From NCBI RefSeq assembly GCF_017639855.1, contig NZ_CP072115.1, positions 1,364,001-1,428,000 on the forward strand: a stretch of 64,000 nucleotides of DNA. Direction: 5' to 3'. Both the position numbers and the translations under genes were made by a program. This DNA comes from Streptococcus sp. zg-86. Its GTDB lineage: Bacteria > Bacillota > Bacilli > Lactobacillales > Streptococcaceae. The notes beneath the pieces were generated by a model. That model worked only from the letters and a program-made list of their open reading frames with translations, ran no database searches and had not been told where the DNA came from. Numbering within the stretch: the stretch's first letter is position 1; every line of letters begins with the position of its first letter. This document shows positions 8,084 to 16,017 of the stretch, in pieces.

Positions 8084-8923
8084 ATGAGAAAGAAAATACA
8101 CCCTATATTTGTTGCCCTCTTTTTCCTCTTGTTTACAGGCTTGATTCTGGTAACAAGGGGCTTAGGACAGGAACAAACTGAACAAGCAACTTCCGCTACT
8201 AGCGACTCCAGTAGTACCAGCGAACCGAGCTATCATGCGAGTTCCGTACACATTACCAATGCCCTCGAAATGAAACCCATCATCGATGTGTCTGGCTGGC
8301 AACGGCCATCTGATATTGACTACGATACCCTATCGTCTCATATATCTGGTGCTATTATTCGAGTACAAAGTGGGTCGCATACAAAAAAAGACAATAACGC
8401 CTCTGATGAAAGTGGTCTCGATAAACATTACAAGACCCATATCAAGGAATTTCAAGAGCGTGGGATTCCAGTAGCTGTCTATGCCTATGTCACAGGAAAT
8501 AGTATCGAGTCGATGAAGAAAGAAGCAAAATCTTTCTATGAAGCCTCTTCTAAATACAAACCGACCTACTATTGGCTTGATGTCGAGGAAAAAACCATGG
8601 ACGATATGAATGCCGGTGTCGAAGCTTTTCGTCAGGAATTAGCCGATCTTGGAGCAAAAAATATCGGTATCTATGTTGGAACCTATTTCATGGCGGAACA
8701 CAATATTTCTGTTGATAAGTTTACTGCCCTTTGGATTCCGACTTATGGAACCAACTCTGGCTATTACAATGCTGCTCCTGCGACTGATTTAGACTACGAC
8801 TTACACCAATATACCTCTGTAGGATCACTTAGCGGCTTTGCCCATCATTTGGACCTCAATCTTATTACAACACTAAAAGAGCCAAATGAGGTCTACCAAA
8901 AGTTGTTTACAAGCCCTGAATAA
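8084..8923 (+). CDS. Membrane-anchored GH25 muramidase
   Basis: 279 residues. An N-terminal transmembrane helix (about 6-26) is followed by a Ser/Thr-rich linker and a glycosyl hydrolase 25 domain from about residue 65. Signature residues are IIDVSGWQ (first catalytic Asp) and YYWLDVEEKTMDD (catalytic Glu region), plus AVYAYVTGNS, IGIYVGTY and DLHQYTS at the C-terminus. GH25 enzymes cleave the beta-1,4 bond between MurNAc and GlcNAc. No cell-wall-binding repeats are attached, and anchoring is by the N-terminal helix. The thiT promoter lies inside its 3' end. Confidence 0.9.
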   Translation: MRKKIHPIFVALFFLLFTGLILVTRGLGQEQTEQATSATSDSSSTSEPSYHASSVHITNALEMKPIIDVSGWQRPSDIDYDTLSSHISGAIIRVQSGSHTKKDNNASDESGLDKHYKTHIKEFQERGIPVAVYAYVTGNSIESMKKEAKSFYEASSKYKPTYYWLDVEEKTMDDMNAGVEAFRQELADLGAKNIGIYVGTYFMAEHNISVDKFTALWIPTYGTNSGYYNAAPATDLDYDLHQYTSVGSLSGFAHHLDLNLITTLKEPNEVYQKLFTSPE

Positions 8924-8934
8924 TATGCTATACT
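8906..8934 (+). promoter_or_regulatory. Promoter of riboswitch-thiT transcript
   Basis: TTTACA (8906-8911), a 17-nt spacer, and TATACT (8929-8934) preceded by TGC (extended -10). It is partly within the last codons of the muramidase gene and about 20 nt upstream of the TPP aptamer. Confidence 0.7.
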
Positions 8935-8952
8935 AACCTTAATTTAATAACT

Positions 8953-9035
8953 ATCACAAAGGAGTGCTTCGGCTGAGATCGCATCTGCGAAATCCTCGAA
9001 CCTGATCTAGTTAACACTAGCGTAGGGATTGTGTT
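8953..9035 (+). promoter_or_regulatory. TPP riboswitch (THI box)
   Basis: Contains the canonical aptamer cores GGCTGAGATCGCA and ACCTGATCTAGTTAACACTA followed by GCGTAGGGA. The P1 helix can be drawn as ATCACAA (8953-8959) with TTGTGTT (9029-9035). It binds thiamine pyrophosphate and lowers expression of the downstream thiamine transporter gene. Confidence 0.96.
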
Positions 9036-9074
9036 TGAATCGATACCCGTTCATTTACTGATCTATCGACTACC

Positions 9075-9107
9075 AAAGGCTCCTTTTGTGAAAGAAAAGG
9101 AGTCTTT
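9075..9107 (+). promoter_or_regulatory. Hairpin sequestering the thiT ribosome binding site
   Basis: AAAGGCTCCTTTT and AAAAGGAGTCTTT pair over 13 positions (one G-T) with a 7-nt loop. The 3' arm contains the AAAGGAG Shine-Dalgarno of thiT, whose ATG follows at 9112. This suggests that the upstream TPP riboswitch acts by controlling translation. The tail TCTTTCTTT is not a strong terminator tract. Confidence 0.65.
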
Positions 9108-9111
9108 CTTT

Positions 9112-9669
9112 ATGTCCAAAAATCTCAATGCCCTTGTTGAAGTAGCCCTCTTTGCGGCTCTTGCTATGGTCTTATCCTTTATTCCCGACTTTATCGGTTG
9201 GTTTAATCCATCCTTTGGCGCTATTCCCTTAATACTATTCTCTTTACGTAGAGGTGCAAAATACGGGCTCTTGGCAGGTTTGATTTGGGGCTTGCTCCAC
9301 TTTGTCCTTGGTAAGGTCTACTATCTCTCCTTCTCTCAAGTCTTTTTGGAATACATTCTTGCCTTTGTCGCAATGGGACTAGCAGGCTATCTGGCACCTA
9401 GTTTCCAAACAGCATTAAAAACAAAAGAGTATACCAAAGCACTCCTACGAGCCTTTCTAGCTACTAGTCTTGCTGTCCTTGTTCGCTACGTGATTCACTA
9501 CATTGCTGGTGTTATCTTTTGGGGCAGTTATGCTCCTGAAGGCGTGTCTGCTTACTGGTATTCCTTTACCGTCAATGGAACAGCAGGTGGACTGACCCTC
9601 TTTGTTGTCCTACTTGTCTTGGGTATTCTCATACCTGCCAATCCACGTTTTTTCTTGCCAAATAAATAA
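9112..9669 (+). CDS. thiT: Thiamine ECF transporter S subunit ThiT
   Basis: 185 residues from ATG 9112, chosen because it follows AAAGGAG by 9 nt; an in-frame GTG at 9031 lies inside the riboswitch. Six membrane helices. ThiT-family features: GLLAGLIWGLLHFVLG, AMGLAGYLAPSF, and IAGVIFWGSYAPEGVSAYWYSFTVNGTAGG, where aromatic residues line the thiamine pocket. It imports thiamine with the shared EcfAA'T energising module. Control by the TPP riboswitch 5' of it confirms the substrate. Confidence 0.95.
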   Translation: MSKNLNALVEVALFAALAMVLSFIPDFIGWFNPSFGAIPLILFSLRRGAKYGLLAGLIWGLLHFVLGKVYYLSFSQVFLEYILAFVAMGLAGYLAPSFQTALKTKEYTKALLRAFLATSLAVLVRYVIHYIAGVIFWGSYAPEGVSAYWYSFTVNGTAGGLTLFVVLLVLGILIPANPRFFLPNK

Positions 9670-9672
9670 GGG

Positions 9673-9872
9673 CCTGACCTCTCTCACAAAATATGGTATA
9701 ATAGTATCGTTTTGAACGCTTTCTCGTCATTCATTTTCTATTTATTACGTCATTAACACGTTTTGCCTAATTTCAGTTATGCCTGCAACGCGCTGCCTAG
9801 TACTAAATGAAAACTGAATGATGATATGTTTCAGTTGATATTCTTATACCTTTTTGTTTTTCGGAGGAAATA
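9673..9872 (+). promoter_or_regulatory. Promoter and long leader of the DUF368 gene
   Basis: TGGTATAAT (extended -10, 9694-9702) predicts a start near 9709 and a leader of about 160 nt. The leader carries TTCAGTT (9772-9778), AACTGAA (9812-9818) and TTCAGTT again (9830-9836), so the middle copy can pair with either flank. The GGAGG ribosome binding site is 8 nt before the ATG. No known riboswitch motif is recognised. Confidence 0.45.
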
Positions 9873-10715
9873 ATGACATCTTTTATTGCAAGAGTTGTAA
9901 AGGGAATGATTATTGCCCTTGGTTTTATCTTACCTGGTGTATCAGGAGGCGTATTAGCAGCAATTTTGGGAATCTATGAACGGATGATTCGTTTTCTTGC
10001 CCATATTCGCGAGAATTTTATTGAAAATGTCCTCTTCTTCATTCCAGTAGGAATTGGAGGAATTTTAGGAATTGCCCTCTTCTCCTATCCCGTCGAATAC
10101 CTCTTGGAACACTATCAAGTCATCGTCTTATGGGGATTTGCAGGAGCTATTGTCGGAACGATTCCCAGTCTCATCAAGGAATCTACCCAGCATAGCAAAC
10201 GAGATATGGCTGACCTCGCTTGGCTGTGCGGAACCTTTTTCCTATCTGGTTTGCTTCTTTATTTCCTCAATGATTTAGTAGGAACCTTACCAGCTACTTT
10301 TGCTAGCTTTGTTTTGGCTGGAGCCTTGATTGCCTTGGGGATTTTGGTACCTGGGCTCAGTCCTTCCAATCTTCTCCTCATTTTAGGGATTTATACTCCT
10401 ATGCTCAATGGCTTTAAATCACTTGATTTGATTGGTACCTTCTTACCCATTGCAATCGGTGGTGTTCTTGCCATGCTAGCCTTTTCAAAAGCTATGGACT
10501 TGGCTCTCAAATATTACCATTCTCGAGTGTATCACTTCATCATTGGAATTGTTCTGTCTAGTACTGTCTTAATCCTCATTCCTCAAGCTGGAAATGAAGA
10601 GTCCATTTCCTACGCTGGCGCAGGCATTGGAACCTGGTTTCTTGCACTAGTCCTCTTTGGATTGGGGATTTGGCTAGGTCTTTGGATGAGTAAACTGGAG
10701 GAAAAATACAAGTAA
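9873..10715 (+). CDS. DUF368 undecaprenyl-phosphate transporter (PopT type)
   Basis: 280 residues, with about nine membrane segments arranged as two related halves. The family hallmark is the duplicated glycine/proline motif: LPGVSGG near residue 22 and VPGLSPSN near 165. DUF368 proteins (PopT) were shown to translocate undecaprenyl phosphate back across the membrane so that the lipid carrier can be reused in peptidoglycan and wall-polymer synthesis. The start follows GGAGGAAATA. The stop overlaps the start of the ybaK-like gene (TAATG), so the two are co-translated, although no functional link is evident. Confidence 0.85.
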   Translation: MTSFIARVVKGMIIALGFILPGVSGGVLAAILGIYERMIRFLAHIRENFIENVLFFIPVGIGGILGIALFSYPVEYLLEHYQVIVLWGFAGAIVGTIPSLIKESTQHSKRDMADLAWLCGTFFLSGLLLYFLNDLVGTLPATFASFVLAGALIALGILVPGLSPSNLLLILGIYTPMLNGFKSLDLIGTFLPIAIGGVLAMLAFSKAMDLALKYYHSRVYHFIIGIVLSSTVLILIPQAGNEESISYAGAGIGTWFLALVLFGLGIWLGLWMSKLEEKYK

Positions 10716-11197
10716 TGGCCAAGCAAAAGAAACGCAAAAAAACCTTGGTGGACCAAATTTTAGATAAGGCAGGGCTTGACCATGATAGTCTTGAACTCAA
10801 CGCACTTGAAGGCAAACTACCGAAAGATGTGGAAAAACATCAGATTTACAAAACACTTGCCTTAATCGGTGATAAGACAGGGCCCGTTATCGGCATCGTT
10901 CCTATTACAGAACACCTATCAGAAAAGGCATTAGCCAAGATTTCTGGTAATAAAAAAGTCAGCATGATTCCCCAAAAAGATTTGGAAAAAACAACCGGCT
11001 ATGTCCACGGTGCCAACAATCCTATTGGTATTCGCCAGAAGCATCGTTTTCCAATCTATATCGATCAATCTGCCTTAGAATTGGGACAAATCATCGTCTC
11101 AGCTGGAGAACTTGGCCGCTCTATTCGAATGGATAGCCAAGCATTAGCTGATTTTGTCGGAGCAGAATTTGCAGATTTGATTACCAAAGCTGACTAG
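10715..11197 (+). CDS. ybaK: YbaK/EbsC aminoacyl-tRNA deacylase
   Basis: 160 residues, single YbaK/ProX-type editing domain. After a lysine-rich start come TGPVIGIVPITEHLSEKALAK, HGANNPIGIRQKHRFPIYID and IIVSAGELGRSIRMD, all family-conserved. YbaK proteins hydrolyse Cys-tRNA(Pro) formed by ProRS mischarging. In Gram-positive cocci the homologue is often called EbsC. Overlaps the upstream DUF368 stop codon. A terminator follows. Confidence 0.9.
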   Translation: MAKQKKRKKTLVDQILDKAGLDHDSLELNALEGKLPKDVEKHQIYKTLALIGDKTGPVIGIVPITEHLSEKALAKISGNKKVSMIPQKDLEKTTGYVHGANNPIGIRQKHRFPIYIDQSALELGQIIVSAGELGRSIRMDSQALADFVGAEFADLITKAD

Positions 11198-11227
11198 ATA
11201 AACCCGTTAAAATCATGTATATAATAG

Positions 11228-11259
11228 AAAAAATTAGCTATCCTAGCTGATTTTTTTTT
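11228..11259 (+). terminator. Terminator after ybaK
   Basis: AAAAATTAGCTA / TAGCTGATTTTT with a 3-nt loop and nine T residues. It separates the DUF368-ybaK unit from lysS. Confidence 0.9.
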
Positions 11260-11308
11260 GGTTTTATGCTAGAATGAATGAGATAGACTTTGGAGGAATG
11301 AAACAACT

Positions 11309-12799
11309 ATGTCAAACGAACATTTTGAAGAATTAAATGACCAGCAACTCGTTCGCCGTGAAAAAATGGCGGCTCTTAGCGAAAAAGGGATTGATCCATT
11401 CGGAAAACGATTTGAACGCACAGCTAATTCAGCAGAATTAAAAGCACAATACGAAGATAAAAGCAAGGAAGATTTGGCTGAATTGGGTGCTACTGCTGTT
11501 ATTGCAGGACGTATGATGACAAAACGTGGAAAAGGAAAAGCAGGCTTTGCCCACATCCAAGACCGCGAAGGTCAAATCCAAATCTATGTCCGTAAAGATG
11601 ATGTCGGTGAAGAAAACTATGAACTCTTCAATAAGGCTGACCTCGGAGACTTTATCGGGGTTGAGGGAGACATCATGCGGACCAATATGGGTGAATTATC
11701 CATTCATGCCCGCAGATTAACCCACTTGTCAAAAGCCCTTCGCCCATTACCAGAAAAATTCCACGGCTTAACAGATACCGAAACCATTTACCGCAAACGC
11801 TACTTAGACTTGATTTCAAACCGTGAAAGTTTTGACCGCTTTGTCACTCGTAGCAAGATTATCTCAGAAATTCGCCGTTACCTAGACGGGCTTGGTTTCT
11901 TAGAAGTCGAAACCCCTGTCCTTCATAATGAAGCTGGTGGTGCTGCCGCCCGTCCATTCATCACCCATCACAATGCCCAAAACATTGATATGGTTCTACG
12001 GATTGCAACAGAATTACATTTGAAACGCTTGATTGTCGGCGGTATGGAACGTGTCTATGAAATCGGTCGTATCTTCCGTAATGAAGGAATGGATGCTACT
12101 CACAATCCAGAATTTACATCCATTGAGGTCTACCAAGCTTATGCCGACTACCTTGATATCATGAACTTGACAGAAGGTATCATTCAACACACTGCAAAAG
12201 CTGTTGTCGGAGACGGACCAATCACTTATCAAGGTACAGAAATCAATATTCACCTACCATTCAAACGCCTTCACATGGTTGATGCGATTAAGGAACAAAC
12301 GGGAGTTGATTTCTGGCAAGAGATGACCTTTGAAGAAGCTAAGGCTGTTGCAAGTGTGCATAAGGTTCCTGTTGAAAAACATTATACTGAAGTTGGTCAA
12401 ATCATCAATGCCTTCTTCGAAGAATTTGTAGAAGATACCCTCATCCAGCCAACCTTTATCTATGGACATCCTGTGGCTGTGTCACCACTTGCTAAGAAAA
12501 ATCCTGAAGACGACCGCTTCACGGATCGTTTTGAACTCTTTATTATGACCAAAGAGTATGGAAATGCCTTTACTGAGTTGAATGATCCCATTGATCAATT
12601 GGAACGCTTTAAGGCGCAAGCTAAAGCCAAAGAATTGGGAGATGATGAAGCAACTGGCATTGACTACGACTATGTAGAAGCTCTTGAATACGGTATGCCC
12701 CCAACAGGCGGACTCGGTATCGGAATCGACCGCCTCTGCATGCTCCTAACTGACACAACTACTATTCGTGACGTCTTACTATTCCCCACGATGAAATAA
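11309..12799 (+). CDS. lysS: Lysyl-tRNA synthetase, class II
   Basis: 496 residues, full length. N-terminal OB-fold anticodon-binding domain (about 60-155: VIAGRMMTKRGKGKAGFAHIQD). Class II catalytic core: motif 1 near ETPVLHNEAGGAAARPF, motif 2 RIFRNEGMDATHNPEFT, motif 3 GGLGIGIDRLCMLLT. It charges tRNA(Lys) in the cytoplasm. The start is supported by GGAGGAATGAAACAACT before the ATG. Own promoter likely (TAGAAT just upstream). A strong terminator begins about 90 nt after the stop. Confidence 0.98.
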   Translation: MSNEHFEELNDQQLVRREKMAALSEKGIDPFGKRFERTANSAELKAQYEDKSKEDLAELGATAVIAGRMMTKRGKGKAGFAHIQDREGQIQIYVRKDDVGEENYELFNKADLGDFIGVEGDIMRTNMGELSIHARRLTHLSKALRPLPEKFHGLTDTETIYRKRYLDLISNRESFDRFVTRSKIISEIRRYLDGLGFLEVETPVLHNEAGGAAARPFITHHNAQNIDMVLRIATELHLKRLIVGGMERVYEIGRIFRNEGMDATHNPEFTSIEVYQAYADYLDIMNLTEGIIQHTAKAVVGDGPITYQGTEINIHLPFKRLHMVDAIKEQTGVDFWQEMTFEEAKAVASVHKVPVEKHYTEVGQIINAFFEEFVEDTLIQPTFIYGHPVAVSPLAKKNPEDDRFTDRFELFIMTKEYGNAFTELNDPIDQLERFKAQAKAKELGDDEATGIDYDYVEALEYGMPPTGGLGIGIDRLCMLLTDTTTIRDVLLFPTMK

Positions 12800-12885
12800 T
12801 GATGAGAAAAACGAGCCTGGGACAAAAAGATTTTCACGTTAGAAATTCTATAATTTCATGTAGTCTCTTTTACTAAAATATATAC

Positions 12886-12942
12886 AAAAAGCGAACAAAG
12901 GAAGAGTTTTAAGTTTTTAACTCTTCCTTTGTTCGCTTTTTA
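12886..12942 (+). terminator. Strong hairpin terminator after lysS
   Basis: Arms AAAAAGCGAACAAAGGAAG and CTTCCTTTGTTCGCTTTTT (extending to 23 pairs) around a 10-nt loop. T runs occur on both strands, so it can be bidirectional. Confidence 0.88.
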
Positions 12943-12962
12943 ATCTCCAAAGATAACGACTG

Positions 12963-13058
12963 TTGCGGGGGAGTAAAACAATCCAGTGAATTATTTTAGC
13001 CCGAACCTAGAAATAAAGGAGTGAGGATAATCGATTTCTATGAAATCACGATTTTTTT
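12963..13058. repeat. Dispersed intergenic repeat D, copy 1
   Basis: GGGGAGTAAAACAATCCAGT through GAGGATAATCGATTTC is also found, inverted and diverged, at 52485-52600. Each copy carries the inverted pair AATCCAGTG/AATTATTTTAGCCC region and a GAGGATAATCGATTTC end. Between here and 13257 the gap holds another short repeat (AGATTACATTCTTTTGTGGG, inverted at about 43140) and no convincing gene. Confidence 0.65.
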
Positions 13059-13257
13059 ATGATACCTAATCTTCCAGATTACATTCTTTTGTGGGTGAAT
13101 GCTAAACACTCATCGTGGTTCCCACTCCCTTTTCCTTTTAAACAATTCATTTAAAGCCTTCCTCACCTCACTAGACTTCAAAAATAGCTATTTCATTTCA
13201 ATACATCAAACTAATTGAAAGAGAAGAGTACAAAGGTAGTGAGGCAAAGAAGAAAGA

Positions 13258-13420
13258 TATAGTGGATTGAAAAAGAAAGAGGACAAGGCAAGGAGCTGCA
13301 GATAGAACTAGCGCTAATTGAGGATTATTCCATAATCCCTATTTCCAACCTTCAACAGTCCACTGGACTATTGAAGCAAAGCGACTTAACGATGTCCTAA
13401 CCTTTATTCAATTCACGATA
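13258..13420. mobile_element. MITE-A copy 1 (163 bp)
   Basis: Ends TATAGTGGATTGA and TCAATTCACGATA form imperfect terminal inverted repeats. The body is shared with copies at 19135-19726, 22961-23122 and (shortened) 43824-43914, including CCATAATCCCTATTTCCAAC and ATTGAAGCAAAGCGACTTA. It has no coding capacity. TA ends suggest mobilisation by an IS630/mariner-type transposase. Confidence 0.75.
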
Positions 13421-13498
13421 CATTGAAATGAACCTCCTTATAGGAACAGCATATCACTTTTTATACCGTCCATTATAAGAGGTTCTTTTCACATCATT

Positions 13499-14458
13499 CT
13501 ACCTTTTTTTATCTGTTCGCTTATCAATAATATAGCGGGGACGCTTTTTCGTCTCAAGATAAATTTTTCCGATATATTCGCCGATAATCCCGATTGAAAT
13601 CAACTGAATCCCACCAATAAAGGCAATAATCGTAACCGTACTAGCCCAACCTGAGACTGTAAAGCCGAAAAAGTGTCGGAAAATGGTCCATAAAATAAAT
13701 AGGAAAGAAACTATCGAAGTAATCACCCCCAGTCCTGTTATAAACCGTAAAGGTTTGACACTCAAGCTCGTAATACCATCGATAGCAAGGCCTATCATCT
13801 TGCTAAGTGGATAATGACTTTCTCCTGCAATCCGTTCAAAACGGTCGTATTCTACAATAGCATAGTTAAAACCAACCATCGGCACCATTCCGCGTAAAAA
13901 CAGATTCACCTCAGAAAATTCTGACAGAGCTTCTAAAGCACGCTTTGACATCAAGCGATAGTCTGCATGGTTAAAAATGACTTCAACCCCTAGTTTTTCA
14001 AGCAAGTTATAAAATCCTTCTGCTGTTGCTCGCTTGAAAAAGGTGTCTGTCGTGCGTTTTTTGCGAACACCATAGACTACTTCTGCTCCATTTTGATAAG
14101 CTTTTACCATCTCGTCCATACAATTGATATCATCTTGTCCGTCACAATCAATCGTAATCACAATATCAGCTGCTTCTTTTGCTTCCATCATACCTGCTAA
14201 TACAGTGCTTTGGTGTCCACGGTTTCTGGACTGAGCAATGCCCACTACATACGGATTTTGTGCATATTCCTCAATCAGCTCCCATGTCTTATCCGAACTA
14301 CCGTCATTTACATACAGGATTCTACTCTCTTTTGACACCAACTTATCTGCAATGAGTTGCTCTAATTTTGCTAAAAAGAGACCTGATGTTTCAGGTAATA
14401 CCTGTTCTTCATTGTAACATGGAATAACCATGTATAGGATTGGATTTACTCTAGCCAT
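13499..14458 (-). CDS. Polyprenol-phosphate glycosyltransferase, GT2
   Basis: 319 residues. Cytoplasmic GT-A domain (about 1-230) with VIPCYNEEQVLPE, VNDGSSDKTW and the metal-binding TIDCDGQDD, then two C-terminal membrane helices (about 235-260 and 270-295) and a basic tail. This is the GtrB/DPM1-like architecture, in which a sugar is moved from a nucleotide donor to undecaprenyl phosphate on the inner leaflet. The upstream GT-C gene overlaps it by 8 nt, so the pair probably makes and uses a lipid-linked sugar to decorate a wall polysaccharide. The sugar is not determinable by eye. Confidence 0.9.
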   Translation of the reverse strand: MARVNPILYMVIPCYNEEQVLPETSGLFLAKLEQLIADKLVSKESRILYVNDGSSDKTWELIEEYAQNPYVVGIAQSRNRGHQSTVLAGMMEAKEAADIVITIDCDGQDDINCMDEMVKAYQNGAEVVYGVRKKRTTDTFFKRATAEGFYNLLEKLGVEVIFNHADYRLMSKRALEALSEFSEVNLFLRGMVPMVGFNYAIVEYDRFERIAGESHYPLSKMIGLAIDGITSLSVKPLRFITGLGVITSIVSFLFILWTIFRHFFGFTVSGWASTVTIIAFIGGIQLISIGIIGEYIGKIYLETKKRPRYIIDKRTDKKR

Positions 14459-15971
14459 CTTTTCTCCTCCCCACCAGCCTATTGCCTAATTTAGCATAGC
14501 CTAGACTGGATAACAGAATAATTTGTGGTAAAAATTGAATCAGATAGCGAGTCTTACCACCCTCAAAAATCATCAGAAACAACAAACCACCAAAGACAGC
14601 TAAACTAAGCATGCTTTCTCTACTATCTGGGCTATAACGCAGGAATTGATAAACAAATCCGAATATCAAAATGATATAAATAACTTGAATAAAATAACGG
14701 TAATAGCGATAACTTGGCTGATCTGTATAAATTAGATAGTTTCGAATCTTTTGCGCAATTGGATGATGTACTGTTTTAGCATAAAGAGGGTTGATATAAT
14801 AAACTCCCTCTTTACTAGCATCTTGATACCCCCACCCTAAGGTTCCATCTCGCATAGTGAGATTTTGCTTATGCAGAATATGACCGATAAAAGTTGATAG
14901 CGTGTAGTCTTTCAATCGGCGTTTAATATCCTTCATCACAACTTGGTTAGAAAATCGACCATCATAGTTTTCATCCACTCGGGTCTCATCAGTCACAAAC
15001 TGGGATAATCCCGCCTGAAAATCAATCTGATCTGTTCCTACGTAAGTCAGTCCTAAATCTATATAAGCTAAGGCTGTTATACTATATTCCTTATGAATAA
15101 TCACCTCTGTTTGGGTATCTTTTACACTCGTCAATCCTTTATAACTAACGGCAAAAACAGCTAGAAATACCAACAAAATCTGTAGGTACTGTTTCCAGTT
15201 CTGCACAAAAAATTGAACCAAAAATACAGCCAATGGCAAGATGATCAAGGTCGGTCTTAGCCACACACCAAGTGCAGTTATCAAAGCAAGTAGGACAGCT
15301 AGTAAAGATTTCCTACTAACTTGATGCTGATTCAAATAGAATAGCTCAAAGATACAATAGAGTTGCAATGCAATCACTGGAAGCACCATAATATCTGTAT
15401 ACATGGTCAGAAATTGTGGTGTAAAAGCAATAAAAAATAGATAAAAACTAAATACTACATCAGCAATTCCTTGGCCGAATTGCTTTTGAGCAACCTTATA
15501 CAGTATCCATCCCGCACTATTGGCATAGAGGATATTAAAGCCTTGCATAACCCAGATAGCATTTCCCGAAAATAAATTGTAGAAAAATCGTTCATATAAG
15601 AACAGTAAAAGATTATTTGGATAGCGCGAAAGATATAAGGAGATAATGCTATGATCTACAATATGAGTTGCGCCACTAAAGACCATTGCTGCATCCGAAC
15701 GAATCATCAGATTAGTCACAAGAACAAGCACCAGCTGATAGATGACAGCAAGAACTAAAAGCACCAGCTTATACCTCATCAGCATGCGATAACACCACCT
15801 ACATAGATTAGGCAATAAGGCAACAAGCGCAATTCCGATAACAATAATGACAAGCATGACTTGCGTTGCTCCTGCTAACACTATGGTACTCGTAAGGAGC
15901 CAATAAAGAGCTATGAGTAGCATGACAATGGTTAACAAGCGATTAAAAAATGAATAAGTTTTCTGTAACAT
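14451..15971 (-). CDS. Polytopic GT-C-type membrane glycosyltransferase
   Basis: 506 residues, about eleven membrane segments, with a large extracellular loop between about residues 290 and 400. Early IRSDAAMVFSGATHIVDHS and SRYPNNLLLF loops resemble the first external loop of GT-C enzymes, which use polyprenyl-phosphate sugars on the outer face. The 8-nt overlap with the GT2 gene and the adjacent rhamnose-precursor genes support a role in side-chain modification of a rhamnose-containing wall polymer (compare the GacI/GacL logic in group A streptococci). The acceptor is inferred, not shown. Confidence 0.75.
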   Translation of the reverse strand: MLQKTYSFFNRLLTIVMLLIALYWLLTSTIVLAGATQVMLVIIVIGIALVALLPNLCRWCYRMLMRYKLVLLVLAVIYQLVLVLVTNLMIRSDAAMVFSGATHIVDHSIISLYLSRYPNNLLLFLYERFFYNLFSGNAIWVMQGFNILYANSAGWILYKVAQKQFGQGIADVVFSFYLFFIAFTPQFLTMYTDIMVLPVIALQLYCIFELFYLNQHQVSRKSLLAVLLALITALGVWLRPTLIILPLAVFLVQFFVQNWKQYLQILLVFLAVFAVSYKGLTSVKDTQTEVIIHKEYSITALAYIDLGLTYVGTDQIDFQAGLSQFVTDETRVDENYDGRFSNQVVMKDIKRRLKDYTLSTFIGHILHKQNLTMRDGTLGWGYQDASKEGVYYINPLYAKTVHHPIAQKIRNYLIYTDQPSYRYYRYFIQVIYIILIFGFVYQFLRYSPDSRESMLSLAVFGGLLFLMIFEGGKTRYLIQFLPQIILLSSLGYAKLGNRLVGRRKDG

Positions 15972-15978
15972 CTTTAGT

Positions 15979-16012
15979 AAAAAGGCACCCTAAAATCTGT
16001 TAGGATACCTTT
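15979..16012 (-). terminator. Terminator of the rml operon
   Basis: On the minus strand AAAGGTATCCTAA / TTAGGGTGCCTTTTT, with two G-T pairs and a short loop. It begins 5 nt after the rmlB stop. The glycosyltransferase genes beyond it may depend on readthrough or on their own promoter. Confidence 0.8.
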
Positions 16013-16017
16013 CCTCC

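Noticed and set aside
12963..13058. Possible riboswitch or tRNA in the gap after lysS
   Set aside because: The sequence is a dispersed intergenic repeat seen again at 52485; no tRNA cloverleaf or known aptamer core.
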